Virus record (IMG/VR): IMGVR_UViG_3300045950_000104
Span: 1 to 27,165 of that record
Reading direction: 5' to 3' (one strand)
Length of the DNA: 27,165 bases
Source of the DNA: a virus
The notes beneath the pieces are model-generated. The model was given only the letters and a program-made list of their open reading frames with translations, was not told the origin of the DNA and did not search any database. Shown here piece by piece: positions 21,715-27,165 of the stretch. The translations under genes and the position numbers were made by a program. How positions within the stretch are numbered: position 1 is the first letter of the stretch; each line of letters starts with the position of its first letter.

Positions 21715-21887
21715 CGGTCAGCTCCGTCCATCTTCGCCTCGCGCGCCTCGGGGCTCGCGAGGAACTGCGCGATCGTCTGCACGTCGTCCGCGGCCTGCTC
21801 GGGCGTCGCGCCCTCGCGCAGGCGCCGCGCTTCCCAGGTGCTGAGCGCTGCGGCCAACATCTGCTCGTTGAAGACCCAGTAACGCAT
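21711..21887 (-). CDS. Small conserved phage protein (58 aa)
   Basis: ATG 21887 is preceded by AAAGGAGG at eight bases, the strongest ribosome site in the early block. The 58 residues MRYWVFNEQMLAAALSTWEARR... with FLASPEAREAKMDG resemble a small protein found widely in Mu-like and related phages, usually near gemA. No function is known to me. It starts four bases after the DUF1643 gene and overlaps the next gene by ATGA. Confidence 0.82.
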   Translation of the reverse strand: MRYWVFNEQMLAAALSTWEARRLREGATPEQAADDVQTIAQFLASPEAREAKMDGADR

Positions 21888-21891
21888 CGTT

Positions 21892-22482
21892 TCAGCCTCC
21901 TTTGTATTCGCGGACTCGCTGCCGCGCGAGATACAGCTCGAGCGGCGTGGTGTAGGCGATCCTCCCGGGGTGTCGCGGATAGCCGTCGGCGGTCGTGCCG
22001 AGGCACCGCGGGACGATGCCCGCCTGCCGCAGCCAGGCGAGCGCGACGAGATCCTGGTCGAGAAGCCCGCCGTGCGCTCCCCAGGCGCAGACGACGGGAC
22101 CACCCGAGTCATGCGCCGCGTGCGCCGCGCGCACGAAGTAGTCGCGGTTCTTCTGGTCGAGGAGCTGCTCGGGCGCCTTGTAGAGCGCGAGCGGGTCGGT
22201 CGAGATCCAGGGGAACAGGTTCACGACGAGAAGCCATCCGCAGCCCCAGATCTGCGCGAAGCCGATGCAGCGTGCGACGGTGTTGTCGTTGTGCACCGCG
22301 TCCGCGACCGAGGGGTTGAGCATCGCGAAGCAAGCAATCCGATTCCCGGAGCCGACGTGCCGGCAGAGGAGATAGCGGCGCTTGCCGCAGGCCGAGAACA
22401 CCGCGCCCGGCTCCATGCCCGGCGCCGCGCAGTTGACGTGCCGCGTCCGCTCGGCGTCGGCGGGGAAGAGGTCGAGAGTCAT
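21892..22482 (-). CDS. DUF1643 family protein (196 aa)
   Basis: ATG 22482 (MTLDLFPADAERTRH) was chosen because it overlaps the previous stop (ATGA). The DUF1643 core is clear: RYLLCRHVG, FAMLNPSVADAVHNDNTVARCIGFA (52-76), VVNLFPWISTDPLAL (86-100), and VVCAWGAHG. DUF1643 proteins occur in phages and bacteria; their biochemical role is not established. The N-terminal 17 residues are nearly duplicated in the 33-codon frame upstream (22802-22903), and this is part of a 48-bp repeat. Confidence 0.87.
   Translation of the reverse strand: MTLDLFPADAERTRHVNCAAPGMEPGAVFSACGKRRYLLCRHVGSGNRIACFAMLNPSVADAVHNDNTVARCIGFAQIWGCGWLLVVNLFPWISTDPLALYKAPEQLLDQKNRDYFVRAAHAAHDSGGPVVCAWGAHGGLLDQDLVALAWLRQAGIVPRCLGTTADGYPRHPGRIAYTTPLELYLARQRVREYKGG
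22427..22474. repeat. 48-bp direct repeat, copy A (in DUF1643 start)
   Basis: Identical to 22848-22895 at 45 of 48 bases, same orientation, about 420 bases apart. The copy encodes residues of the DUF1643 N-terminus (DLFPADAERTRHVNC). The three differences are a D/E change and two silent third-position changes in the shared frame. Confidence 0.92.
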
Positions 22483-22805
22483 TTCCTCCACTCCCGGCGC
22501 TTTGCGTTGAACGCGAGCAGCCGCCTCTTGAGTCCCGCGACGTGCCACGAGTTGCAGCGCCGCAGCGCGTCGGTGGTCGCGAGGGTCTCGAGCGCCTTGT
22601 CGAGGGTCAGCGCGGTCAACGTCGGCGGCTCGACCGTGCATGGCCGGGTCCACTCGATGATGGCCTCATAGGGTGCGTAGGCGACGAGTCGGCCTCCTTT
22701 GTCCGGCTCGGCCGTGAATAGCCTCACGCACGACTGCTCGCGCACAGCGTAGGTCGCGGTGTTGTAGGTCACAGCCAAGCCGCTCGCGAAGCGGATGGTG
22801 ATCAC
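22479..22805 (-). CDS. Small phage protein of unknown function (108 aa)
   Basis: The start is GTG 22805, supported by GGGAGGGGAG just upstream and by a GTGA overlap with the 33-codon frame. The protein begins as a beta-rich segment (VITIRFASGLAVTYNTATYAV) and ends in a basic helical tail (AGLKRRLLAFNAKRREWRK). The middle contains EAIIEWTRPCTVEPPTLTALTLDKAL. I recognise no family. It overlaps the DUF1643 ATG, so the three genes form a coupled set. Confidence 0.75.
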   Translation of the reverse strand: MITIRFASGLAVTYNTATYAVREQSCVRLFTAEPDKGGRLVAYAPYEAIIEWTRPCTVEPPTLTALTLDKALETLATTDALRRCNSWHVAGLKRRLLAFNAKRREWRK

Positions 22806-22903
22806 GACGCTCCCCTCCCTTCCAGCTCCGACAGCCGCCGCTCGACAGCGCAATTGACGTGCCGCGTGCGCTCGGCCTCGGCGGGGAAGAGGTCGGGGCT
22901 CAC
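22802..22903 (-). CDS. 33-codon frame with duplicated DUF1643 N-terminal peptide
   Basis: From GTG 22903 the frame VSPDLFPAEAERTRHVNCAV... ends at TGA 22802, overlapping the next GTG. It repeats the DUF1643 N-terminal peptide almost exactly and then differs (VERRLSELEGRGAS). A weak GGAG lies ten bases upstream. It could be a true small protein, a leader, or a remnant of a broken DUF1643-like gene. The plus-strand gene begins only 36 bases away, facing the other way. Confidence 0.45.
   Translation of the reverse strand: MSPDLFPAEAERTRHVNCAVERRLSELEGRGAS
22848..22895. repeat. 48-bp direct repeat, copy B
   Basis: Matches 22427-22474 at 45 of 48 bases. It lies in the 33-codon frame, next to the start of the plus-strand gene at 22940. 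Confidence 0.92.
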
Positions 22904-22939
22904 GGCGTAAAATCTCCGGCGCTCACGAGGAAAACGCGA

Positions 22940-23185
22940 ATGGCGCGGCAGATACGCACACCGGAACAGATCAGGGAGCTGGTCAGCACCCTCATTCAGG
23001 AGAGCCGCCGAGTTACAGAGGACAGGGCGGAGATCGGCGTGCCCATGCCGACGCGGACAGAGCCGGATGAGACAGGTTGCAACTGGATCATGCAGTTCTT
23101 TCGCGACGCTCGGGGCTATGAAGACGTGATCTACAACGCCCTGCGCACGATCCGGGCGCAGGTGAATCTCCCGGAAGACGAGTAG
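22940..23185 (+). CDS. Plus-strand accessory protein of unknown function (81 aa)
   Basis: ATG 22940 (MARQIRTPEQIRELVSTLIQE) has GAGGA eight bases upstream, and TAAAAT at 22908-22913 may be a -10 box, without a good -35. The protein is helical and acidic, with GCNWIMQFFRDARGYEDVIYNALRTIRAQVNL towards the end. Its coding sequence looks less GC-rich than its neighbours, and it runs against the early block, so it looks like a later-acquired accessory gene (moron). I recognise no family. A longer in-frame start upstream would cover the repeat copy and is not favoured. Confidence 0.7.
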   Translation: MARQIRTPEQIRELVSTLIQESRRVTEDRAEIGVPMPTRTEPDETGCNWIMQFFRDARGYEDVIYNALRTIRAQVNLPEDE

Positions 23186-23242
23186 ATTGTGGCGGTGCGT
23201 CACGGCTATCCCATCCCCTGCAGCTTGAGGTCCCGGGTTCAT

Positions 23243-23494
23243 TCACCACACCTTGCAGGCTGGAACATCTCGAACGATGCGGGCGCGGCTGTGCAGCCGA
23301 AGTGTCAGGTAGCCGTAGCGCCCGCCCGGGTGTCCGATCACATCGCCCTTGGTCGGATTCACCTGGCCGTGCATCAGGTAGCAGCGAACGGTTGACCCGC
23401 CGGGGAAAAGCCGCTTGAGCAAACTCTCCATCGCAGCCTCGGCCTTGGCGATGCGCTCCGCGCAGCGCTGGATTTTTTTGCCTCGATCGTTCAT
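23243..23494 (-). CDS. Small early protein (83 aa)
   Basis: ATG 23494 overlaps the preceding stop (ATGA). The N-terminus is a basic helix (MNDRGKKIQRCAERIAKAEAAMESLLKRL), and the C-terminal half looks beta-rich (STVRCYLMHGQVNPTKGDVIGHPGGRYGYLTLRLHSRARI). I recognise no family. Being the last gene before the plus-strand insertion, its 3' end may mark an end of the first early segment. The coupled start supports translation. Confidence 0.72.
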   Translation of the reverse strand: MNDRGKKIQRCAERIAKAEAAMESLLKRLFPGGSTVRCYLMHGQVNPTKGDVIGHPGGRYGYLTLRLHSRARIVRDVPACKVW

Positions 23495-24144
23495 CCGTCG
23501 GCGCTCCCGGGCGCTGGTGAGATGTCGACGTCCTCGCCGATGCCCGCACCTGATGTGTCGCGCTTGATTGCGCGATGCCAGTTGAACAACGCCGCCGCGC
23601 TGCTGACTGTGTGATGGAGCGCCTTATCGCGATCGCCGGTGATCGCGGCGCGCAGCGCCTTGCCGGCGAGATAGCCGACGAGCCAGAACCAGTGCTCGGC
23701 CGACTTCGACCGGTCGTGCGGCTCACCCCAGCGCTCCACCTGGTGCGCAGCCTCGAGTCGCACGCCCCGGAGGAAATCCTCGACCTCGGGCGAGTTGATC
23801 AGCTCGTTAAGGCGCTCGGCCTCGCACCGCGGGCAGGGAATGATGTGCCCTTGGTGCTCGAAGTAGCGGAAGCCGCACGTCTTGCATTCGCTGCCGATGA
23901 ACCAGAAGAGGCCGATCGGGCGCTCCGACTTCCCGAGGCGCAGCAACCAGTCGCGCATCGCCTGAGCGCATTGCCGCGCTTCCGCGACCTTGCCCGCATC
24001 CTCGCCCTCGAGCGCGCGCACATTCGCCCACGCCTCGACCAGCGACGGCGCCATGCCGTCACGTCCGAGGAGAATGAACATCGGCTCGTCGGGGTGCGCC
24101 GCCGCGTAGCAGTCGTAGGCGCCGGGATGGTTCTTGGTGCCCAT
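23491..24144 (-). CDS. Conserved phage protein with zinc knuckle and helical C-domain (217 aa)
   Basis: The protein has three parts. Residues 1-75 contain PMFILLGRDGMAPSLVEAWANVR and KVAEARQCAQAMRDWL, a pattern common in phage early regions. A CKTCGF...CPRC zinc knuckle follows (about 88-105). The C-terminal part reads EAAHQVERWGEPHDRSKSAEHWFWLVGYLAGKAL and GDRDKALHHTVSSAAALFNWH, a conserved phage helical segment reminiscent of all-alpha MazG-like folds, although I do not see the full catalytic EExxE motif. Function is therefore open. It starts two bases after the Gam-like gene. Confidence 0.78.
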   Translation of the reverse strand: MGTKNHPGAYDCYAAAHPDEPMFILLGRDGMAPSLVEAWANVRALEGEDAGKVAEARQCAQAMRDWLLRLGKSERPIGLFWFIGSECKTCGFRYFEHQGHIIPCPRCEAERLNELINSPEVEDFLRGVRLEAAHQVERWGEPHDRSKSAEHWFWLVGYLAGKALRAAITGDRDKALHHTVSSAAALFNWHRAIKRDTSGAGIGEDVDISPAPGSADG

Positions 24145-24146
24145 GT

Positions 24147-24668
24147 TCAGGCCTCCACTTCTTCCGCCTCGTCCTTGAGCAACGCCTCGACGAGCTTGTC
24201 GATCTCGCCCGAGGCGTCCTTGACGAACACCTCGTCGGAATCCGCGACCACGGTGATGCCGAGGCGCTTGAGGTCGGCCGCCGGGAGCTGCGCGAGCGCC
24301 TCCTTGACGGGCCTGTAACTGGCTTTCACGAGCACGTCGAACCGCTCCGGGTAGAGCTTGCGCACGAGCGCCACGACGCGTTCCGCGTCGTCGAACTCGA
24401 TGCGGCCCTTCGCCTTCTGCAAGCCGACGCGCACGCCGTGGAAGGTGACGGTGCGCGGCCGCTGGAACAGCTCCGCGCTCTCGGCGATCGCGCCGGAAAG
24501 CGCGGCCTTGGCGTCGCGGGCGCGCGCGACCAGGCGTTTGATCTCCGGGAGGTGCTGGCGCTGGAGCTTCTGCTTCGCCTCCTCGAGCGACGAGACGGCG
24601 TCGCTCAGCGCGCCGGCGGCTTCGGCGTAGCGCTTGGTGAGTGCTTCAATGTCTTTCAGGGTTGACAC
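24147..24668 (-). CDS. gam: Gam-like host-nuclease inhibitor / DNA end-binding protein (173 aa)
   Basis: The start is GTG 24668 with AGGAG seven bases upstream. The protein begins with a long coiled coil (DIEALTKRYAEAAGALSDAVSSLEEAKQKLQRQ) and continues with TVTFHGVRVGLQKAKGRIEF, then LVRKLYPERFDVLVKASYRPVK and LKRLGITVVADSDEVFV, which corresponds to the Mu Gam pattern (coiled coil, core, GITV... end). Mu Gam is a Ku-like protein that binds DNA ends and protects them from RecBCD. Position in the early block is as in Mu relatives. Sequence similarity to Mu Gam itself is only moderate. Confidence 0.8.
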   Translation of the reverse strand: MSTLKDIEALTKRYAEAAGALSDAVSSLEEAKQKLQRQHLPEIKRLVARARDAKAALSGAIAESAELFQRPRTVTFHGVRVGLQKAKGRIEFDDAERVVALVRKLYPERFDVLVKASYRPVKEALAQLPAADLKRLGITVVADSDEVFVKDASGEIDKLVEALLKDEAEEVEA

Positions 24669-24692
24669 GGTGATGCTCCTCTGCTGCTGCCG

Positions 24693-24932
24693 TCATCCGG
24701 GGCGGCGCGCCTCGCGGCGCGGCCGGGACGGACCCTTCTTTGGTAGACCGCCTGCCGGGCACCTGTGACCCAGCACAAGCAAACCCTCGATAACCTGGCC
24801 ACACGTTCCGCACCAGATCGTCGCGCCCCGCCAGCGACGAGCGTCCTCCTGTTCCCCGGGAGTGGTTCGCTCCACAACCGGCGCCTCCAACCGGAGCGAG
24901 CGAGTGGTAACAGCAACGGCACGTCGGTTCAC
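24693..24932 (-). CDS. Small CxxC protein (79 aa)
   Basis: The start is GTG 24932, overlapping the previous stop (GTGA) in a frame that continues 79 codons. The N-terminal part is basic (VNRRAVAVTTRSLRLEAPVV), then IWCGTCGQVIEGLLVLGHRC, which gives CxxC plus H and C as possible zinc ligands, and a basic tail (KKGPSRPRREARRP). I know no family. Its coupled start is the main reason to choose this frame over an overlapping one. Confidence 0.62.
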   Translation of the reverse strand: MNRRAVAVTTRSLRLEAPVVERTTPGEQEDARRWRGATIWCGTCGQVIEGLLVLGHRCPAGGLPKKGPSRPRREARRPG

Positions 24933-25282
24933 GTCGGCAGCCTCAGTTGCCCGCGCAGGTCCGGCAGGCTCACGCGTTTCATGCGTGCGATCTGCACGAG
25001 CGTGGTCATCGCGCGCTCGTAGAGGAAGAGGCAGGTGCGGTCCAGCTCCTCGGGCGTCGCGGCGAGGAAGTAGCCGGTGCTCGGGTGCGCGCACACGTGG
25101 TAGCCCTCGTTGCGAAGCTCGACGATCGCGTCGCGCAGCTCGCGCTCGGCCGCCGGGTCGCGCTCAGGCTCCCCCGTGATCTCGGTGACCAGGCGCTCGG
25201 CGGTGATGCCGCGCTCCTCGCCGATGTGCCGCCGCAGCGCGGCGAGCACGGCGTGCGCGGTGATGGCGGAGCGCTCGCTCAT
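24929..25282 (-). CDS. Conserved early phage protein, winged-helix-like (117 aa)
   Basis: ATG 25282 (MSERSAITAHAVLAALRRHIG) overlaps the upstream stop (ATGA). The protein contains EERGITAERLVTEITG, then LRDAIVELRNEGYHVCAHPSTGYFLAATPEELDRTCLFLYERAMTTL, a pattern widely seen in early genes of transposable phages. The first half reads as a winged helix with GYHVCAHPSTGYF as wing, suggesting DNA binding. The C-terminal part is helical. No demonstrated role is known to me. Confidence 0.8.
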   Translation of the reverse strand: MSERSAITAHAVLAALRRHIGEERGITAERLVTEITGEPERDPAAERELRDAIVELRNEGYHVCAHPSTGYFLAATPEELDRTCLFLYERAMTTLVQIARMKRVSLPDLRGQLRLPT

Positions 25283-26109
25283 ACTGTCCGGGCCGCTCCG
25301 AACGCGAGATCGATGAACCAGAACCGATCCACCTTGCGCAGGTCGACCAGTTGCGCGTGGCGCGCGATCCAGGCGCGCAGGTCGCGCCGCGCGATCCAGT
25401 GCATGTCGCCGCCCTGGGCGGCGACGCGCTGGGTGCCGCGGCGGCTCGCCGCGAGCCCTTCGCGCTCGATCCACCGGAGCACGGTCGTCGGGTCTACGCC
25501 CATGAGCCGGGCGAGTTGGCCGGCCGTGAAATGATCGGGATCGCGCAGGTCCAGGTCGAGCCGCTTTCGCTTGATCACGATCGCGGTTTCGCTGCGCGAG
25601 AAGCCGGACGCGCGAAACTTCCGCATGATCTCCCGAGGGACGTAGTGCGCAAGCCTACGGAGCAGCTCGATCTCGGCGGCGCTCCAGGCCGGCTCCTTGA
25701 AACGCGGATAGTTCAGCCCGAGCGCGAGGGCGCGCTTGCTTACCCACCAGCGCGGACGGCCGACGCGGGCGGCTAGCTCCTTCACGGCGTTCCGGTACGG
25801 CGGATCGAGAAAGACGCGCCGGATCTCGGCGTCGATCCAGGGCTCGATGTTGTAGCGCCGCGCAGCAGGGCGCTCGAACACGTGACGCACGCCCCGGAGC
25901 CCGAGCCGCTGAGCTCGCTCATAGACGGCATGGATCGAGCGTCCGAGGAGCTCGGCGCAGTGCGCCGGCCCGCCGGGCGAGCCGTAATGCTCGCGCAGCA
26001 CGCGTTCCTCATCCGTGCCCCAGAAGTAGCGATGCCGCCTGCGATCCCAGCGGACCCGCAGGATGTCGTCGCTCATCGCCGGGGCGTTCAAGCGATCCTC
26101 CAGCGTCAC
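25279..26109 (-). CDS. DNA-binding protein with repeated helix-turn-helix/SANT-like motifs (276 aa)
   Basis: The start is GTG 26109, overlapping the previous stop (GTGA). Three helix-rich units follow: GTDEERVLREHYGSPGGPAHCAELLGRSIHAVYERAQRLGLR (about 31-72), ELAARVGRPRWWVSKRALALGL, and WSAAEIELLRRLAHYVPREIMRKF; then FTAGQLARLMGVDPTTVLRWIEREGL (about 194-219), a MerR-like helix-turn-helix. These repeats fit a sequence-specific DNA-binding protein, perhaps an early regulator. No enzymatic motif is visible. Family name unknown to me. Confidence 0.8.
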   Translation of the reverse strand: MTLEDRLNAPAMSDDILRVRWDRRRHRYFWGTDEERVLREHYGSPGGPAHCAELLGRSIHAVYERAQRLGLRGVRHVFERPAARRYNIEPWIDAEIRRVFLDPPYRNAVKELAARVGRPRWWVSKRALALGLNYPRFKEPAWSAAEIELLRRLAHYVPREIMRKFRASGFSRSETAIVIKRKRLDLDLRDPDHFTAGQLARLMGVDPTTVLRWIEREGLAASRRGTQRVAAQGGDMHWIARRDLRAWIARHAQLVDLRKVDRFWFIDLAFGAARTV

Positions 26110-26549
26110 GCCCGTACCCCCGTGCGGTCGACGCGGCGAAGGAACTCGGCGAGGGTGCGCAGCTCGTCGCGGCTCAGCTCGCCTGCCTGCGCCTGGCCGA
26201 TGAGCAGCAGCGAGCGGTCGGCCGCGATCGCGGGGCGGAAGCCGTTGACCGCTGGTGGCGCGCTCGCGAACTGCATGGCCGGCAGCTCGCGGGCGCGGAT
26301 CTGCTTACGCCTGCGCATGCGCTTGCCCCCCCGGCTCGCCTTCTGCGCGGCCTTCGCGCCCGCCTTCTGGCCCGGAAGACCGTAGATCGTGCTGTGCGCA
26401 CCGCCGCCGAGCCGCACGAGCCGTCCGCGCGCCGCGAGCTGCGAGGTCGCGATCGAGAGCCAGCCGCACTTCACGTACTTGGCGCACTCGCGCGCGGTCA
26501 TCGGGCCGTGCGCTTTGTAGGCGGCGAGGATCTTGTCGGTTGTGCTCAT
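26106..26549 (-). CDS. Possible separate product from internal start (147 aa)
   Basis: Within the 288-codon gene, ATG 26549 (MSTTDKILAAYKAHGPMTA) is preceded by AAAGGAG at six bases, a better ribosome site than that of the full-length start. The product would hold only the second winged-helix part and the basic tail. The region between the two parts (TSGQVAASARTGTPGDNVTSRG) is low in structure. Either the gene is a fusion of two older genes or it makes two products. Confidence 0.5.
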   Translation of the reverse strand: MSTTDKILAAYKAHGPMTARECAKYVKCGWLSIATSQLAARGRLVRLGGGAHSTIYGLPGQKAGAKAAQKASRGGKRMRRRKQIRARELPAMQFASAPPAVNGFRPAIAADRSLLLIGQAQAGELSRDELRTLAEFLRRVDRTGVRA

Positions 26550-26972
26550 CTGCTTCTCCTTTCTCGGCACCTCGCGACCAGGTGCGTGATCGCCGGCGTT
26601 ACCGCGACTCGTCACGTTGTCGCCCGGCGTGCCGGTCCTCGCGGACGCGGCCACCTGGCCGGAGGTGAGTTCGGCCTTCGGCGGTCCCCATTCGCGCAGC
26701 CGCTCCTTGACTGGGTCCGGGCTCGGGCCGTGCTTCGTCGGCACGTATTCGCTGAGCTTCCCGCCGGCGGCGAGCGAGAGCCGGTATTCCGTGGTGCGGC
26801 CCTCCGGAGTTTCGACGGAGCAGGCGAGAAGGCGGCCCGCCTCGACCGCAGGGCGCAGCAACGTCTCCACGTTCACGGGCGTGCAATCGAACGCCTCGGC
26901 GATGGCGGGCGAGCGCAGCGCCCGGCGCTTGCCGATCAGCGCGATCGCCCGCTCGAGGAAGTCCTGGCTCAC
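26106..26972 (-). CDS. Two-domain winged-helix early protein (288 aa)
   Basis: GTG 26972 overlaps the previous stop (GTGA). The N-terminal domain (FLERAIALIGKRRALRSPAIAEAFDCTPVNVETLLRPAVEAGRL) and the middle domain (TDKILAAYKAHGPMTARECAKYVKCGWLSIATSQLAARGRLVRLG) each read as a winged helix of the type found in phage early regulators. They are joined by a disordered linker. A basic segment (GGKRMRRRKQIRAREL) and a C-terminal helix (LSRDELRTLAEFLRRVDR) follow. DNA binding is likely; target unknown. Confidence 0.8.
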   Translation of the reverse strand: MSQDFLERAIALIGKRRALRSPAIAEAFDCTPVNVETLLRPAVEAGRLLACSVETPEGRTTEYRLSLAAGGKLSEYVPTKHGPSPDPVKERLREWGPPKAELTSGQVAASARTGTPGDNVTSRGNAGDHAPGREVPRKEKQMSTTDKILAAYKAHGPMTARECAKYVKCGWLSIATSQLAARGRLVRLGGGAHSTIYGLPGQKAGAKAAQKASRGGKRMRRRKQIRARELPAMQFASAPPAVNGFRPAIAADRSLLLIGQAQAGELSRDELRTLAEFLRRVDRTGVRA

Positions 26973-27165
26973 CGGGTCGCCCTGGGATGGAACTCGGGAT
27001 CGCTGCGCGGGTGGGCGCGGTGTCGCAGCCGCTCGACCCAGCGCCCGTTCTCACAGCGCGCGCCGGCGCGCTCCATGTGCCGGATCGCGGCCTCAGCGAT
27101 GGTGAGGAGCACGGCCTCGTCGTGCCTGGTGTAGCCGTTGCGCGCGAGGTCGCAGGAGGAGACGG
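26969..27165 (-). CDS. Early phage protein, C-terminal fragment
   Basis: The frame enters from the right edge and ends at TGA 26969, overlapping the next GTG. The visible 64 residues contain LARNGYTRHDEAVLLTIAEAAIRHMERAG, followed by a basic tail (WVERLRHRAHPRSDPEFHP). The coupling with the next gene shows that this frame is the coding one. No family recognised from the fragment. Confidence 0.65.
   Translation of the reverse strand, partial: VSSCDLARNGYTRHDEAVLLTIAEAAIRHMERAGARCENGRWVERLRHRAHPRSDPEFHPRATR

Noticed and set aside
22802-23242. Minus-strand frame of 146 codons across the plus-strand gene
   Set aside because: Only its last 33 codons look real; the upstream part is antisense to the 81-residue plus-strand gene and has no protein-like pattern.
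24656-24922. Alternative 88-codon frame after the Gam-like gene
   Set aside because: The overlapping frame 24693-24932 has a GTGA-coupled start and a CxxC motif and is preferred.
1-27165. tRNA genes, CRISPR arrays, insertion sequences or phage ends
   Set aside because: None seen by eye; the transposase genes and the phage termini are expected outside the window.

Overview
The window is about 27 kb of a transposable (Mu-like) phage or prophage in a very GC-rich host. The GC content, the frequent GTG starts and the family content suggest a proteobacterium such as a beta-proteobacterium, but no host gene is visible, so this is inference. Nearly everything is on the minus strand and the phage genome reads from right to left. 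The gene set is a Mu-type head (gp25/26/27-like proteins, gp28-like terminase, gp29-like portal, F-like and G-like proteins, I/Z-like protease-scaffold, gp36-like connector) joined to a long non-contractile tail. There is no sheath gene, but there is a tail tube protein, a frameshifted tail assembly chaperone pair and a 1046-residue tape measure. This is the architecture of B3/D3112-type transposable siphoviruses.

Right part (27165 to about 20600), early/middle genes: a chain of small genes, many coupled by ATGA, GTGA or TGATG overlaps. It holds putative DNA-binding proteins, a small CxxC protein, a Gam-like protein, several conserved phage proteins of unknown role, a DUF1643 protein, a GemA-like (Mu gp16) protein and a Mor/C-family activator that closes the block. 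One plus-strand gene (22940..23185) interrupts it next to a 48-bp near-identical direct repeat. The transposase genes are not in the window and should lie beyond the right edge.

Middle part (20276 to 13617), lysis and packaging: a putative late promoter, then a DUF5675 protein, a signal-peptide-bearing YqgE/AlgH-like protein, a three-helix holin candidate, a DksA/TraR zinc-finger protein, gp25-, gp26- and gp27-like proteins, a 75-residue homologue of the anti-CBASS cyclic-nucleotide sponge Acb2, two tiny proteins, terminase and portal.

Left part (13414 to 1), head completion and tail: an F-like protein with an extra C-terminal domain, a G-like protein, a plus-strand secreted SNase-like nuclease, a second copy of the late promoter block, protease with a nested scaffold start, a cement protein, the major capsid with a hydrophobic N-terminal extension, connector and terminator proteins, tail tube, a terminator hairpin, the -1 frameshift chaperone pair, tape measure and the first tail-tip genes.

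The main observations are a duplicated late promoter block (26 of 34 core bases identical, placed 29-30 bases before two genes that lack Shine-Dalgarno sites), an in-register A AAA AAC frameshift site, the Acb2 homologue with Y11 and K26 kept, the exported AlgH-like protein in the lysis cassette, and the 48-bp duplication. No tRNA, rRNA, CRISPR array or insertion sequence was seen.
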